A stretch of DNA of 11,076 bases. Source: Ophiocordyceps camponoti-saundersi (nom. inval.). Lineage: Eukaryota; Ascomycota; Sordariomycetes; Hypocreales; Ophiocordycipitaceae. A program made the translations under genes and the position numbers. Numbering within the stretch: position 1 is the stretch's first letter; the number at the start of each line of letters is the position of its first letter. The notes below the pieces were generated by a model, which saw only the letters and a program-made list of their open reading frames with translations, had not been told where the DNA came from and made no database searches. Location of the stretch: NCBI GenBank assembly GCA_003339415.1, contig PDHQ01000274.1, forward strand, positions 34,973-46,048, in the 5' to 3' direction. Of this stretch, positions 1 to 9,310 are shown in pieces.

Positions 1-3
1 GGG

Positions 4-61
<58 letters not shown>

Positions 62-85
62 GGAGGGGGGAGGGGGGGGATGGCG
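1..85. repeat. G-homopolymer tract at left end
   Basis: After GGGC there is an unbroken run of 56 G (5-60), then shorter G runs interrupted by T and A up to about 79. It could form G-quadruplexes if real. It has no telomere repeat unit. It most likely marks where assembly stopped; the right end is C-rich on the same strand. Confidence 0.9.
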
Positions 86-1246
86 CCCTCTGTAAGTAAA
101 GTTGTAGTGTAGTGTATGTAGTCGTCTACCTAGTACACACATACTTTCACAGTAGCAGCCGTAGCTGGCGTTGCAGTTGAACGGGCCTACCTATATACAA
201 CACACATGTGAGGCATGTATCCGTACACACATGGTACTATATGTACAGACATGATCCGTATACATGGATCAAGTCCTTCTTTCTCTATTCTCTCTATACC
301 CGTCTAGTCTGACCGTTCTCACCTATCCTCTCTCTCCCCTCTCTCCCTCCTATCCCTCCTATCCCTCTTTCAGGACGGGAATTCAGAGTCAAATGGTCAC
401 GGCATGGGATGAACAAGACTCTGGCTTTAAACAAGTTTTTTTAAAAAATCGCCCGCCCGCATTCCTCTGACGGCTTAGTTGGGAAAAACAAGGTCGGCCC
501 CGTTCGCGCTTGATTGTGAGGGGGTGGGTTTTTAATACATGGCAGGATTATTTAGGTTCCCATACAATTATGTGTGTGTGTGCGCTGTTGTTCTCCTATA
601 CGGATATCTGTATGTACATACATACATATGCTTTATCGGAGACGCCCGCTTAAAGTAATCCTGACAGTCCACAAGTTTTTAAACTTCATGATGCGATTTG
701 ATCCTTCTCTTTTGCCCCCCCCAAAGACTTTTTCCATCCCCCATCATTTCCGGGGCATCGTCGTCGTAGTCGAAGAGGGAAGGGGAACGACAGCCATGTT
801 CGTACGCACGTACGGGCCAGTTGCAGTAGCGTGCATCATGGCCAATCCCGTGCCTTGTAGTCGGGCACCGCATGACCTTGTCTTACCCGCCTTCTTTTCT
901 TTTTTCTTATTTTAGGTCTCGCGATTTTTTTGTTTGTTCTTTCTAAACTAGATTCTATTCGTGCCGTTACTGGATTATTATCTTTCCTCTCTCCGTTATT
1001 GGATCCGACTGGGTGCTGACCTGTTTTGACCCTTTCTTTCTTTCGGGATGAGGCCTATTGGCTCTCTATGGAGTATCCGTACACGGCATGTTCATACCAC
1101 CTGATTTAATCATGTTTCTTTTTCCTTTTCTTCCTCTTCAACCCTTCTTCCTAAGCAAACATATAGTCTCCTTCGATGGCTATGCATGAATTCGCCCGAG
1201 TTAAACGAAGAGGCTGACGATGCCTGGGAATGTATGTACAGATGTA

Positions 1247-1269
1247 GTATGTATGTATGTATGTATGTA
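1247..1269 (+). repeat. (GTAT)5 microsatellite
   Basis: Five full GTAT copies plus GTA run directly into a TACGGATA octamer at 1268-1275. Related GTAT/GTAC-rich DNA recurs at about 607-628 and 9232-9250. Confidence 0.9.
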
Positions 1270-2073
1270 CGGATAGAATTGTCCGGACGGCACGAGTCGT
1301 GGCTATGCAGTTGGGTCCACTGCAAACACATGTATCCACTGACTGACACTGACAGCCAAGATACTGCCTTCTTTTCTTTCCCCCTCCCCAAGTTCCAGCA
1401 ATAGGAGATGCTCGGAGCAGCGGCACGGCCCTTCCGTGTCTCCCCCTCCCCGCCGCGGGGCCGCGTCGCCCCGCCTGTGGGGGAGGTTCAAGACTCTCAA
1501 GACAGCCAGCCAACCATACATAGGACCCTGCTCTTCTAAATACATAGGAGTATCCGTTTCCATATCCGTAGATAGAATCACTTTCACTGCGTCGTTCCAA
1601 CTTCCATCTCAATCAAAGGGCCAAGAAAAAAAAAACACACATCTCTTCTGCTACCAATAACTCATCAACTCGGACCAGACTCCGGGCTAGAATCCTGCCA
1701 TCGTCTAAATCGGTCGCATGCTTCTCCAAATGCCGCGCAGGATCCGGCAGCAGGCTAGCGATGCACCCATCCATCGACACGTGCCCCAGCGTTCCCTCGA
1801 GAACCCCCCGTAAGCGACGAATCCCTGCCTTCTTCCCTCTACCCCGAAGCCAGAGAAAGGCTGGATGTCAGCTTTAGGGTATGTAAGTAAGTTGATGAAC
1901 GTGGCAAATGCTTTTGCAACTTTCACACGAGTTCCATCCTAGCCTCTTAGGTGCTATATCCAATTACCTCTGTCGTCGACAAGGCGTCATTTACTTGTGG
2001 CTTGGCTCATCCGTATCTCGCCCGTTAACAAGGCACCGCCGCAAAAGCCATACATAGGTACTCGTGTAAAAAG

Positions 2074-2117
2074 GGGTAACCCTGTATATCAAGTCCTGTT
2101 TAAAACGAGGGTTACCC
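2074..2117. repeat. 10-bp perfect inverted repeat, 24-nt spacer
   Basis: GGGTAACCCT at 2074-2083 is exactly complementary to AGGGTTACCC at 2108-2117. It starts about 87 nt past the stop codon of the minus-strand secreted-protein gene, so it could form a hairpin in that gene's 3' untranslated RNA. Each arm also contains one telomere-type unit (TAACCCT or AGGGTTA, a telobox). No U-run or poly(A) signal is attached, so its function is unknown. Confidence 0.7.
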
Positions 2118-2203
2118 AGTCTTATTGAAAGCCCTGCCATCGGAAAAAAAGTGTCGGATAATTAATCAATCATGTACGATTATTTTTCTTCACGTCCTAT
2201 CAT

Positions 2204-2918
2204 CTACGAAACCTTTTGTGTGGCTCCATGTCCATACTCGCAGTGGACAGGTTTGGCCGTCTCGAGCACGAGCGGGGTGAAGCCGAGGCATCCCTCGTTT
2301 CCGCCGGGCCGGCCATTGTCCGTCACGACCCAGACGCTCCAGCTGTTGTCGACGGACCCAGGACAGGCGATCAGGTTCTTGTCGAAAAAGTAGAGAGCTT
2401 GGCCCTTGCTCTTGTCTTTTCCAATGTTCCGGAGATTCCATCCTTTGGTCTCGAATCGTCCCGAGACGGGGACATTGCCGGTAAGGTAGCCCAGCTTGCC
2501 CTGGCCTGACGACGGAGGAGGGGGGGGGGGCGGAAATCAGCATCTGACCCAACGACCGATTACAACGAATCCATTGCTTACCGAACCCGGACCGGTCGAC
2601 AAAGAGCCTCTGAACCGGGCCGGAGCCGGTATAGAGGAAGAGCTCCTGGTCTTTGAGGTAAAAGATGGCGCTCTTGGGATCTTCGCCCTCGCACTTGGCG
2701 TGTTGGTTGGGGAGGTTGACGAAGATGTTGCTCTGACTGGCGCTGATCTGGCCGAAGTGGATACGGCTGGCTGACCGGAGGGACATGATCTGGAAGGGCT
2801 TGGAGACGGAAGCCGCCGCCTGCTCGGCATCAGCGGAGCCGGGGGTTGTTGGCTCCTCGGCGACAGCAGAGCCGATAGAGGCCGCGAAGACGACTGCGAC
2901 GAGGTTGAATAGCTTCAT
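2204..2918 (-). CDS. Secreted PhiA / Asp f 34-like cell-wall protein, two exons
   Basis: The coding sequence joins 2918-2582 and 2505-2204 (minus strand) into 212 residues. ATG 2918 is the first ATG in frame and opens a classic signal peptide (residues 1-20, hydrophobic core, AVA before Glu-Glu), so the product should be secreted. An Ala/Glu/Pro/Ser-rich segment (21-40) is followed by a compact domain of about 160 residues with cysteines at 76, 160, 185 and 201. The domain begins with an IMSLRSAS-type strand, has a central SGRF...GW section and ends with IACPGS, NSWSVWV and GCLGF. This order and spacing match, from memory, the fungal PhiA family of phialide and conidial wall proteins, which includes the allergen Asp f 34; family members are usually about 180-200 residues. 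Its exact role is inferred. Without splicing the frame continues into unrelated sequence, while splicing restores the conserved C-terminus. The gene diverges from set2. The family call is less certain than the gene structure. Confidence 0.72.
2506..2581 (-). other. Intron of the PhiA-like gene (76 nt)
   Basis: The donor is GTAAGC (2581 downward) and the acceptor is GTCAG ending at 2506. The intron interrupts a Gly codon after its first base (residue 113). Its polypyrimidine tract is extreme: a run of 11 C on the sense strand (2530-2520) followed by TCCTCC. No textbook branch site was identified. The intron is placed by the frame shift it corrects and the family-like C-terminus it joins. Confidence 0.85.
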
Positions 2919-4445
2919 GATGGGAAGTGAGTGATTCACTGGCGTAGCGGGTGAATGGGGGTCTTTTTCTTCTTTCTTTCAGCTTTTTTGGTGGGCAGAT
3001 TGGAAGATTATATGTGTGGAAGATGGAAGGGGTGAGGGTGGCAGTTGTCTCTCATTGAATACGAGAGAGTGATCTGCCAATATATACGGGCACGGCGGCG
3101 ATCATTCCTCGGCAAAAACCGAGGAGGCAGGAAAGAGACTCTACACTATACATGCCACGACATGACGCCGTCCGCCAATCAGGCGGTGATGGCCGATAGG
3201 TCAGTACGGAGAAGGCCGCGTCCGACGGCGATGCAACTGCAAGGCGCAGGCAGGTAGTAGGGCAGGGCGATGGTTGGATAATACAAGGCGCCAAGAACTG
3301 ATTACAGATCGTCTATGAACCCTCTCTTAATTGACGACCCTCCTCTTCGCCGGGGCTTCGGCCCGTATGGAGAGAGGGGTTGAGTGGTGTGATGGTCGTG
3401 TCTGATTGATTCGATTTACGAAAATGGAAGATTGGATGATTGATTGCGAATGAATGGTTCCGGGCCCGGATAAATATCGTGCTCCGGATCACGCGCATGC
3501 AAGAAGAATCAGTATCGGTATCACCACCATCACCAACACCACTACCGCCTCTGCTGTCAGTTGTTTGTAGTATGTAATCGCAGAGGTGGGTAGGAAGGTA
3601 GTGGTAGTCGTAGTAATGATGGTGATAGTTGGTAGTAAGTATCCGTAGCTGGAGGAGAATGAGGCGGAGGAGAATGAGACTGAGGGCGAAAAGGCCCGTG
3701 GACCGCGCCTTTTTCTACCTAGCAGCTGCGCTGTGCATCCATCCTTTCAGATGGCTCTCTCCGGCCAGGCTGTCACCAAACAAAAACTATATCACTGTTC
3801 TTTCGATTCTCTCTCTCAGCCACTCACTCACTCACTCACTGCTTCTGAGCGCCACGCGTTTTTCTTCAAAGAGAGGGCCGAAAAAAAAACCCTCCACCTG
3901 TTCAACTCCACGATCTGCACCATTTTCAGCGCTCCAAACGTAGAAAGTATGTATCTCGTAACCTAAATCTCACCCATAGGTACATATCCGCTACATGGCA
4001 CGTCGTCCTCCAGCTCTTCGTCCCTGCTGCCATCACAGGCGCAAGGCCGAAAAACCTAACCTTTTTTTTTGGCCCTCTCTTCCCCTTTCGCTGCTCTTCT
4101 CCCCTCTCGCCTTCTCCTCTCTCCCGCCTTTAAACCCCGAATCCCACGCGGGCTCCTTGTCGTCCTTCTCATTCCCTACCCTTTTTTTTTTCCTTTCCCG
4201 TCGTCAGCTTCACCCTATTTTTTTACATCAACAAATCCTTTCCTACGGCTGCTTCGTCGCCGTCATCTCGTCCTTGGCTTCCCTTCGCCACCTGTCCTCC
4301 TCCTTCTTCTCTGACTCCTCCTCCGTATGCGCCGCTTCTCCTCGTTGCTGCTGCTGCCTGCCGCCTCGCCCTCCGCCTCGGCTCATCCGTCGCAGTCTGC
4401 CTCGCCCTGGCCGTGCCGTCTCGACTGGTGCTACCCGATGCTTCG
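2919..4445. promoter_or_regulatory. Divergent intergenic region between the PhiA-like gene and set2
   Basis: About 1.5 kb separates the two divergent start codons. The left part should hold the promoter and leader of the secreted-protein gene. The right part, from about 4060 to 4435, is strongly CT-rich on the plus strand (runs such as CTCTCTTCCCC and CCTTTTTTTTTTCC), which is typical of filamentous-fungal core promoters and leaders, and fits transcription of set2. A TATCCGTA octamer lies at 3640-3647 and a short (ACTC)n run at about 3820-3840. Open frames in this stretch are low-complexity Ser/Leu/Pro or Arg translations and are not called genes. Confidence 0.65.
3081..3086 (-). promoter_or_regulatory. 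Candidate TATA box of the PhiA-like gene
   Basis: TATATA, read on the minus strand as CGTATATATTGG, lies 163 nt upstream of ATG 2918. That leaves room for a 5' untranslated region of roughly 100-130 nt containing purine- and pyrimidine-rich runs. A TATA box suits a strongly or conditionally expressed surface protein; transcription start data are absent. Confidence 0.45.
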
Positions 4446-4479
4446 ATGGACGATGACGAGCATGCCCCGAGCAGGATGA
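4327..4479 (+). other. Upstream ORF overlapping the set2 start codon
   Basis: ATG 4327 opens a 50-codon frame that passes the set2 ATG (4446) in another frame and stops with TGA at 4477-4479, a 34-nt overlap. A second in-frame ATG lies at 4438, only 8 nt before the set2 ATG. The predicted peptide begins with two Arg and a Leu-rich stretch, but the Ser/Pro/Ala-rich remainder looks like a translated CT-rich leader. If the leader includes it, it could reduce set2 translation. If transcription starts between 4440 and 4446, or a leader intron removes it, it has no effect. Confidence 0.4.
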
Positions 4480-7318
4480 GCAGGCTCAAGGTCGACGCGG
4501 CTGTCGCCAATGGCTCCCATGCCGACGCCTCCGTGGCGTCCCTCGACGCGTTCCCGTCCCCCGCCACGTCGCTTGACGGCCTCAAGTCTCGTAGCGACAG
4601 CGTCGAGACCCCTGGCTCGGCTAAACCCTCGCGTCTGGTCCGCAAGGCCTCGTCGAAGCTGGCCGTCCGCGACCCTCCACTTTTCAGCCACCTGCCCGAC
4701 GTGACGGCTCAGTCTTGCGAGTCTTTTCATGTCATCCCCGATTGTCTCTACGGCTCTAAGCATCTGGGCTCGACCGATAACGACGCGCTCGACTGCGACT
4801 GCAGAGAAGACTGGCGTATGCATAGACCCCCCCCTTTTTTTTGCCTGTCCGTTGTCATACCAGGCGTTGACTCCTGTTTCTCCCCTCCCCCTTGACAAAA
4901 CCAGGAGATGATCGCAACTTTGCTTGCGGAGATGATTCCGACTGTATCAATCGTGCCACCAAGATGGAGTGCGGCGCTGGCACGGGCAGCTGCGGCGACA
5001 ACTGCCAGAATCAGCGCTTCCAGCGCAAGCAATGGGCCACCGTATCCGTCATCAAGACGGAAAAGAAGGGCTATGGCTTGCGCACCGACGCTGACCTTCA
5101 CCCCAACGACTTCATCTACGAGTACATCGGCGAGGTCATCAACGAGCCCACCTTCCGCCGCCGCATGCTGCAGTATGACCGCGAGGGCATCAAACACTTC
5201 TACTTCATGTCCCTGAGCAAGAGTGAGTTTGTCGACGCCACAAAAAAGGGCAATCTCGGCCGTTTCTGCAATCACTCGTGCAGCCCCAACTGCTATGTCG
5301 ACAAGTGGGTGGTCGGCGATAAGCTGCGGATGGGCATCTTCGCCCTGCGAAAGATCCGCGCCGGCGAGGAGCTCGTCTTCAACTACAACGTCGACCGCTA
5401 CGGCGCCGATCCCCAGCCCTGCTACTGCGGCGAACCAAACTGTGTCGGCTTCATCGGTGGCAAGACGCAGACGGAGAGGGCCACCAAGCTGCCCGCAGCC
5501 ATCGTCGAGGCTCTCGGCATCGATGACGCCGACGGTTGGGACACTACAGTTGCCCGCAAACCCCGCAAGAAGCGGCCGGACGAGGACGATGAGGAGTACG
5601 TTAACAGCATCCAGGCCCGCAGCCTCGAAGAGGACGGCGCCCGCAAGGTCATGGCCGCCCTCATGCAATGCAAGGAGAAGTGGATCGCCGTCAAGCTGCT
5701 GGCACGCATCCAGCGCTGCGACGAGGAGCGCGTCATCCACTGCGTCATGCGCATGCACGCCTACCAGATCCTCAAGACGACGCTCAACACCTTCATCGAC
5801 GACCACAACGTGGTGCTGCAAGCTCTAGACATCCTCGACAAACTCCCGCGCCTGACGAGGAACAAAATTCAAGACTCCAACATCGAGGCCACCGTCGAGA
5901 CCCTGGCTGGTTCCGATCACGACGACGTCGCCTCCAAGTCGCGGAAACTGCTCGACGACTGGAGCAAGCTCGAGGTGGCCTACCGGATTCGCCGGCGCAA
6001 GGTCGACCCCAACGCCCCCATCCAGAACGTGTACGAAGACCGCCGCGGAGGAGCGCAGGCCCGCGACGAGGAGTCGACGGCGCAGTCGACGCCCAAGACG
6101 GCCTCGCCGCGCACCGTCGAAGCCCCCAAGGGTCCACGAAGCGGGCTGTCGCAGAGGAACAGCTCCTTCTACAACTACGGCCAGCGGCAGCGCCGGCCGC
6201 CGCCGCAGCACGCCCCTCTTCCCGACGGCTGGTTCGCGGCCAAGGACGCGAGGGGCAACACGTACTTTTACACCGGGTCGGGCAAGACGACGTGGCAGCG
6301 GCCGACGTTACCGGCCTCGGAACCGGTGCAAAGGGGGCCCTCCAAGGCCATGCAGGAGCAGCTGGCCATCCAGAGCATCATAGACAAGGTCACCAGAGAG
6401 GGCACCCCCAAGCAGTCGGTGGTCGCCCAGCCCCGCGAGCCGTCCGAGCCGTCCCCGAGAGAGCGTAAGCAGGAAAAGTGGCGTTCTCTACCGCTGGACA
6501 AGCAGATGAGGATCTACGAGAACACGGTATGTTTCTGTGCGTCGCGGGCTGCACCCGGACTGCCGCTTACGCGTCTTCAAAAGGTTTTTCCCCCGGTCAA
6601 ATACGTGCTTGACAGGTTCCGACACAAACTCCCTAAAGAGGAGCTTAAGAGGCTGGGCAAGGACATTGCCAAGAAGCTGGTGGCGTCCGACTACAAGAAT
6701 AGCAGGGTCGGGGACCCCAGCGCGGAGCTGACAGAGAAGCAAGTGGTCAAGATCAAAAAGTACGTGTCCGACTTTCTCAACCGCGCCGTGGACAAGTACC
6801 AGGCGCATCAGAAGCGCAAGGCTACACGGGAGAAGTCGTTGGCGATGGACGGCACTCGAACGAACGCGCCCGAAGGCCAGTCCCAACCGCGTCTCGAGGT
6901 TGCTGCAGCCCCCGTTGCTGAGGAGAACGAAGTGGATGATGACGACGACAATGACGATGACGATAATAAGATGCCGAACGCCCTCAGCGATGTCGACGCA
7001 GACTCGCCCGGCAGCCTGGAGCGCAAGCGGAAGCGCGAGACCGAACTGGTAGACTCGACGGACGCGACTCCATCTGAGGGTCCGGAGTCTAAGAGAGCCA
7101 AAGACGACGAGGCGAGCCCCCCTCCGCCGCCCCCCCCTCCGCCTCCGCCCCTACCTGAAGTGGCGGGTAATGCGGAAGAAGAGATGACGGCGGCGCAACG
7201 GGAGTTTCGGGCGCAGGAGGAGGCCCTTGAGCGGGAGAACGAGGAGGCGCAGAGGCTCGAGGACGAGGGTAAGATGACGACGAAGGACTTGCGCAAGGAC
7301 GTGAGCCTCGTTGCGTGA
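4446..7318 (+). CDS. set2: Set2 histone H3-K36 methyltransferase, three exons
   Basis: The coding sequence joins 4446-4815, 4905-6526 and 6584-7318 into 908 residues. Set2 methylates histone H3 lysine 36 during transcription elongation, bound to the phosphorylated C-terminal domain of RNA polymerase II, and acts in the nucleus. Domains in order: AWS Cys-rich zinc region (about 115-165); SET (about 166-284) with GYGLR (179-183), NHSC (246-249) and FNYNVDRYG starting at 282; post-SET with Cys 296, 298 and 303; a helical TFIIS-N/LEDGF-like middle section (about 360-465); a WW domain (about 562-590, Trp 566 and 587); and the SRI domain that binds polymerase (about 648-737). The tail has an acidic run (about 782-792), a basic RKRKR signal (811-815), 11 consecutive Pro (843-853) and a charged, probably coiled C-terminus. 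All expected zinc and catalytic motifs are present. ATG 4446 is chosen as the first in-frame ATG; Met11 (4476) is an alternative. It is convergent with the next gene. Confidence 0.96.
4816..4904 (+). other. set2 intron 1 (89 nt)
   Basis: The donor is GTATGC and the acceptor ACCAG, with a TTGAC-type branch candidate at 4892-4896 and a C/T-rich tract of 9 T preceded by 8 C. It interrupts the Arg124 codon after its first base. Splicing joins the exon ending ...CDCREDW to ...[13 protein letters not shown], completing the AWS Cys pattern. Without splicing the upstream frame runs to a premature end. Confidence 0.93.
6527..6583 (+). other. set2 intron 2 (57 nt, in frame, no stop)
   Basis: The donor is GTATGT, the branch candidate GCTTAC (6565-6570) and the acceptor AAAAG. 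The intron lies between codons 664 and 665 and is 19 codons long with no stop, so reading through it keeps the frame. Removing it restores the expected SRI sequence [14 protein letters not shown]; retaining it inserts 19 residues near the start of that domain. Confidence 0.88.
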
Positions 7319-7917
7319 CGTCGAGGATTGGGGTTTAGAGATAGGGGGGGGGGGGGAGAAGAGGGAGATGAGGGAGAGAGGATGATGTCGTATTGGGAGC
7401 TTTGCGGACGATGAACAAACATAACAAGACAAACAGCAACCTACATAGTGTCAGGCGGTTTTTCTTTCTCCGATTTTCTCTGTTTTTTCCTCGACTTGTT
7501 TTCTCTTTCTCTCTTTCTAATCTCAAGCGTTGTACGATACGATACATGGTTTTCTTTACCGCTTTCCTCGCCGTCGTCTACGAATTCTTTCTTCCCCCTC
7601 TTTGTTTTCTTTTTCGTGTCGTTTTTTTCTTCTTTTGAGCCAGTTAAAGAGCAGAAGCATTTGCATGAAGGAGCGGTTTGTGTGTTTTCTTTTTTTTCCC
7701 ATCAAAACAAAAGAGTGTGCTCGATGGCTGATGCTACTGCTGCTGCTACTCAGCTTGCTTGCATGGCGTTGTGGACGAGGAGAGTGTGTTCTACGATGGT
7801 TGGGGAGGGGGAAGGGGAAGGGGGTTTGGAGCAGAAGAGGAGACTTTACATATAGTACATGAATAGGGTGTGGACGACCTATTCGGAACCTCGAATGTGA
7901 ATGGTTGTTTGTGAACA
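7319..7917. other. Convergent intergenic region (set2 and bmt5 3' ends)
   Basis: About 600 bp lies between two stop codons that face each other, so it should hold both 3' untranslated regions, possibly overlapping. It contains a 12-G run at about 7346-7357 and T-rich blocks on the plus strand (about 7457-7640 and 7685-7700). No AATAAA signal or credible gene was seen; open frames here are low-complexity Phe/Ser/Leu or Lys/Arg translations. Confidence 0.65.
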
Positions 7918-7925
7918 TTAATCGT

Positions 7926-7965
<40 letters not shown>

Positions 7966-8907
7966 ATCGCATCGCCTCCTGTTCTTCGATACGGCAGCAG
8001 CAGCAGCAGCAGCAGCAGCCAAAGCCTCCTTACGGCGAAAGACGTAACTCCTAGCCGGACGATTCTCGCCCTTCCAGGGGTTGGGAGCGGGCTCATCGGC
8101 GTTGCCCCTAGCCTTGACGACGCCGGCCGTCCTGGCGTGACGATAACCCGGGTACAGGGAGGGATCGAAGGCGAAGCTGCGATCGACGGCGAGGCCGGCG
8201 TGGCGGGCCAGGTCGCGGACGTTCCACAGCGTGTAGGGCTCGCCTTCGAAGAGGGTGACGACGATGGACCCTTGCGGGCTCAGCGCGGGCAGGCAGCGGC
8301 GGAAGAAGTCGACGAGGAGGGATTGGTTGTGGCGGACTTGGCGGTTGATGTCGGTGGATTTGCCGCCTACGTGGGGGAAGTTGAAGATTATCCTGTCGTG
8401 GTGGGGGGGCCGGCTTAGGGAGGGGGGCGGTTTGGTTACGTCTATGCCGTAGAGGAGTTTGAGTTCGGGGGGCAGGGTATGAGATGGGTCGTTGCAGTCG
8501 TTGTCTGGATTCTCATCCTCGTCATCCTTTTCTTGTTGTTGTTCTTCTCTTTCGTCTTCGTCGTCTTCGTCGTCGTCTGCGTCCACATGATCATCTGCTT
8601 TCGAGCCGAGAAAGACGGCGATATTGGCTTCGGCAGACGGATACTTGGCCACGAGCTCGGCACGATCCTTATCCAACACCGTAGCCGTGACGCGAAGACA
8701 GCGATGATGACGGACGAGAGAAGCGGCGAAGCTAAGATCGCCCTCTCCGACGAGGAGGATTCGATGATGGCGCTCGAAGGGTACGACGCTGTTCTTCTGC
8801 GGGCCTGATGATGATGACTTGTTGTTGTTCTTCTTCTTCTGGACGGCGCCGGCCGGCTTCGGCTTTGCTTGGGACTTGGATTGCCGGAGCCGGCGCCGCT
8901 TGGCCAT
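7918..8907 (-). CDS. bmt5: Bmt5-like 25S rRNA (uridine-N3) methyltransferase, DUF2431
   Basis: A single-exon frame of 329 residues from ATG 8907 to TAA at 7918. In yeast, Bmt5 makes m3U at position 2634 of 25S rRNA using S-adenosylmethionine; the same reaction is inferred here. Residues 1-30 are Lys/Arg-rich, as in nucleolar proteins. Residues 50-64 (ILLVGEGDLSFAASL) are the family's methyl-donor binding motif; 75-81 (ATVLDKD) follow as the next strand. Residues 171-182 (DRIIFNFPHVGG) are the signature loop, and 218-234 (TLFEGEPYTLWNVRDLA) a conserved late section. The length is close to yeast Bmt5. Unusual parts are a Glu/Asp/Gln-rich insert (about 105-138) between core strands, a polyalanine run (about 296-305) and a C-terminus of exactly 16 Asp (314-329) ending at the stop. 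Core motifs are intact, so activity is expected. Confidence 0.87.
7921..7968 (-). repeat. GAT/GAC trinucleotide repeat coding 16 Asp
   Basis: Sixteen consecutive Asp codons form the last codons of the bmt5 reading frame, mostly in a 9-nt pattern of one GAT and two GAC. The stop follows directly. A second trinucleotide run, of GCT/GCC-type Ala codons, lies at about 7995-8021. Both are slippage-prone and may vary in length between strains. Confidence 0.9.
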
Positions 8908-9310
8908 GATGCGATTGGGCCGGGCGGGGGGTTTGTTCTATTGACGAATGGGAGGTTTTGTCTTTTTTTTTTACACCTGGAGGAGAGAGAAGCAAGAAAA
9001 AAAAATTGTCCGATGGTTTGACGTTGGAGCTTCTTTTCACGTGGGTGACAAGGTATGTGCGTGTATTCGTACTATGGACGGGGAATAGGATATGGCCGTG
9101 TAGGACGCGCTACCCTATAGCTTACAAGGGGCTGCATCTTGAAAAATAGGTAGGTAGCCATTTACAAGGCGTATAAGTGACGTGTTGACAAGAGATCAAG
9201 CTCGTCAAGTGAGAGCAAACAAGCATATGTAGGTATGTATGTACGTATACCATGTAAGTGAGGATGCGGGAATCTGGTGACAGCTAATGCAGGAAGAAAG
9301 GTAGTCGTTG
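8908..9310. promoter_or_regulatory. Upstream region of bmt5
   Basis: No gene is visible. Close to the start codon lie a T-run (about 8963-8972) and an A-run (about 8996-9005) on the plus strand; read from bmt5 they are A/T tracts as often found in fungal promoters, including those of ribosome-biogenesis genes, but no exact PAC or RRPE motif was found. A CACGTG E-box lies at 9038-9043. No clear TATA box was found near the start. Confidence 0.4.

Larger units (their letters stand above)
86..2203. other. Intergenic region without a supportable gene
   Basis: No reading frame here has an ATG start together with a recognisable domain or biased coding composition. The short open frames are built from repeats and change character along their length. 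The region contains a CT-rich stretch (about 275-370), a GTAT microsatellite, a GC-rich self-complementary block (1448-1460), five exact copies of TATCCGTA or its complement, three copies of TACATAGG (1517, 1541, 2051) and an inverted repeat at 2074-2117. The part nearest 2203 is expected to be the 3' untranslated region of the minus-strand gene next to it. A short lineage-specific or noncoding gene cannot be excluded. Confidence 0.7.

Noticed and set aside
1..85. Telomere at the left end
   Set aside because: The end is pure G with single interruptions. No TTAGGG-type array is present at either end.
574..915. 113-codon plus-strand frame in the left intergenic region
   Set aside because: It lacks an ATG at its start, changes composition along its length, ends in a T-rich run and resembles no known protein.
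1485..1496. tRNA B-box-like GGTTCAAGACTC
   Set aside because: The flanking bases do not form a five-pair T-arm, and no anticodon arm or acceptor stem fits around it.
4748..5821. 357-codon open frame on the minus strand
   Set aside because: It lies opposite the AWS and SET coding exons of set2. Its Ala/Val/Asp/Leu-rich composition is what the complement of GC-rich codons produces, it has no domain, and set2 explains the sequence fully.
5223..6468. Plus-strand open frames of 201 and 266 codons inside set2
   Set aside because: They are shifted readings of set2 exon 2, rich in Ser/Ala/Thr/Arg or Arg/Pro, with no motif. The Set2 frame carries clear domains throughout.
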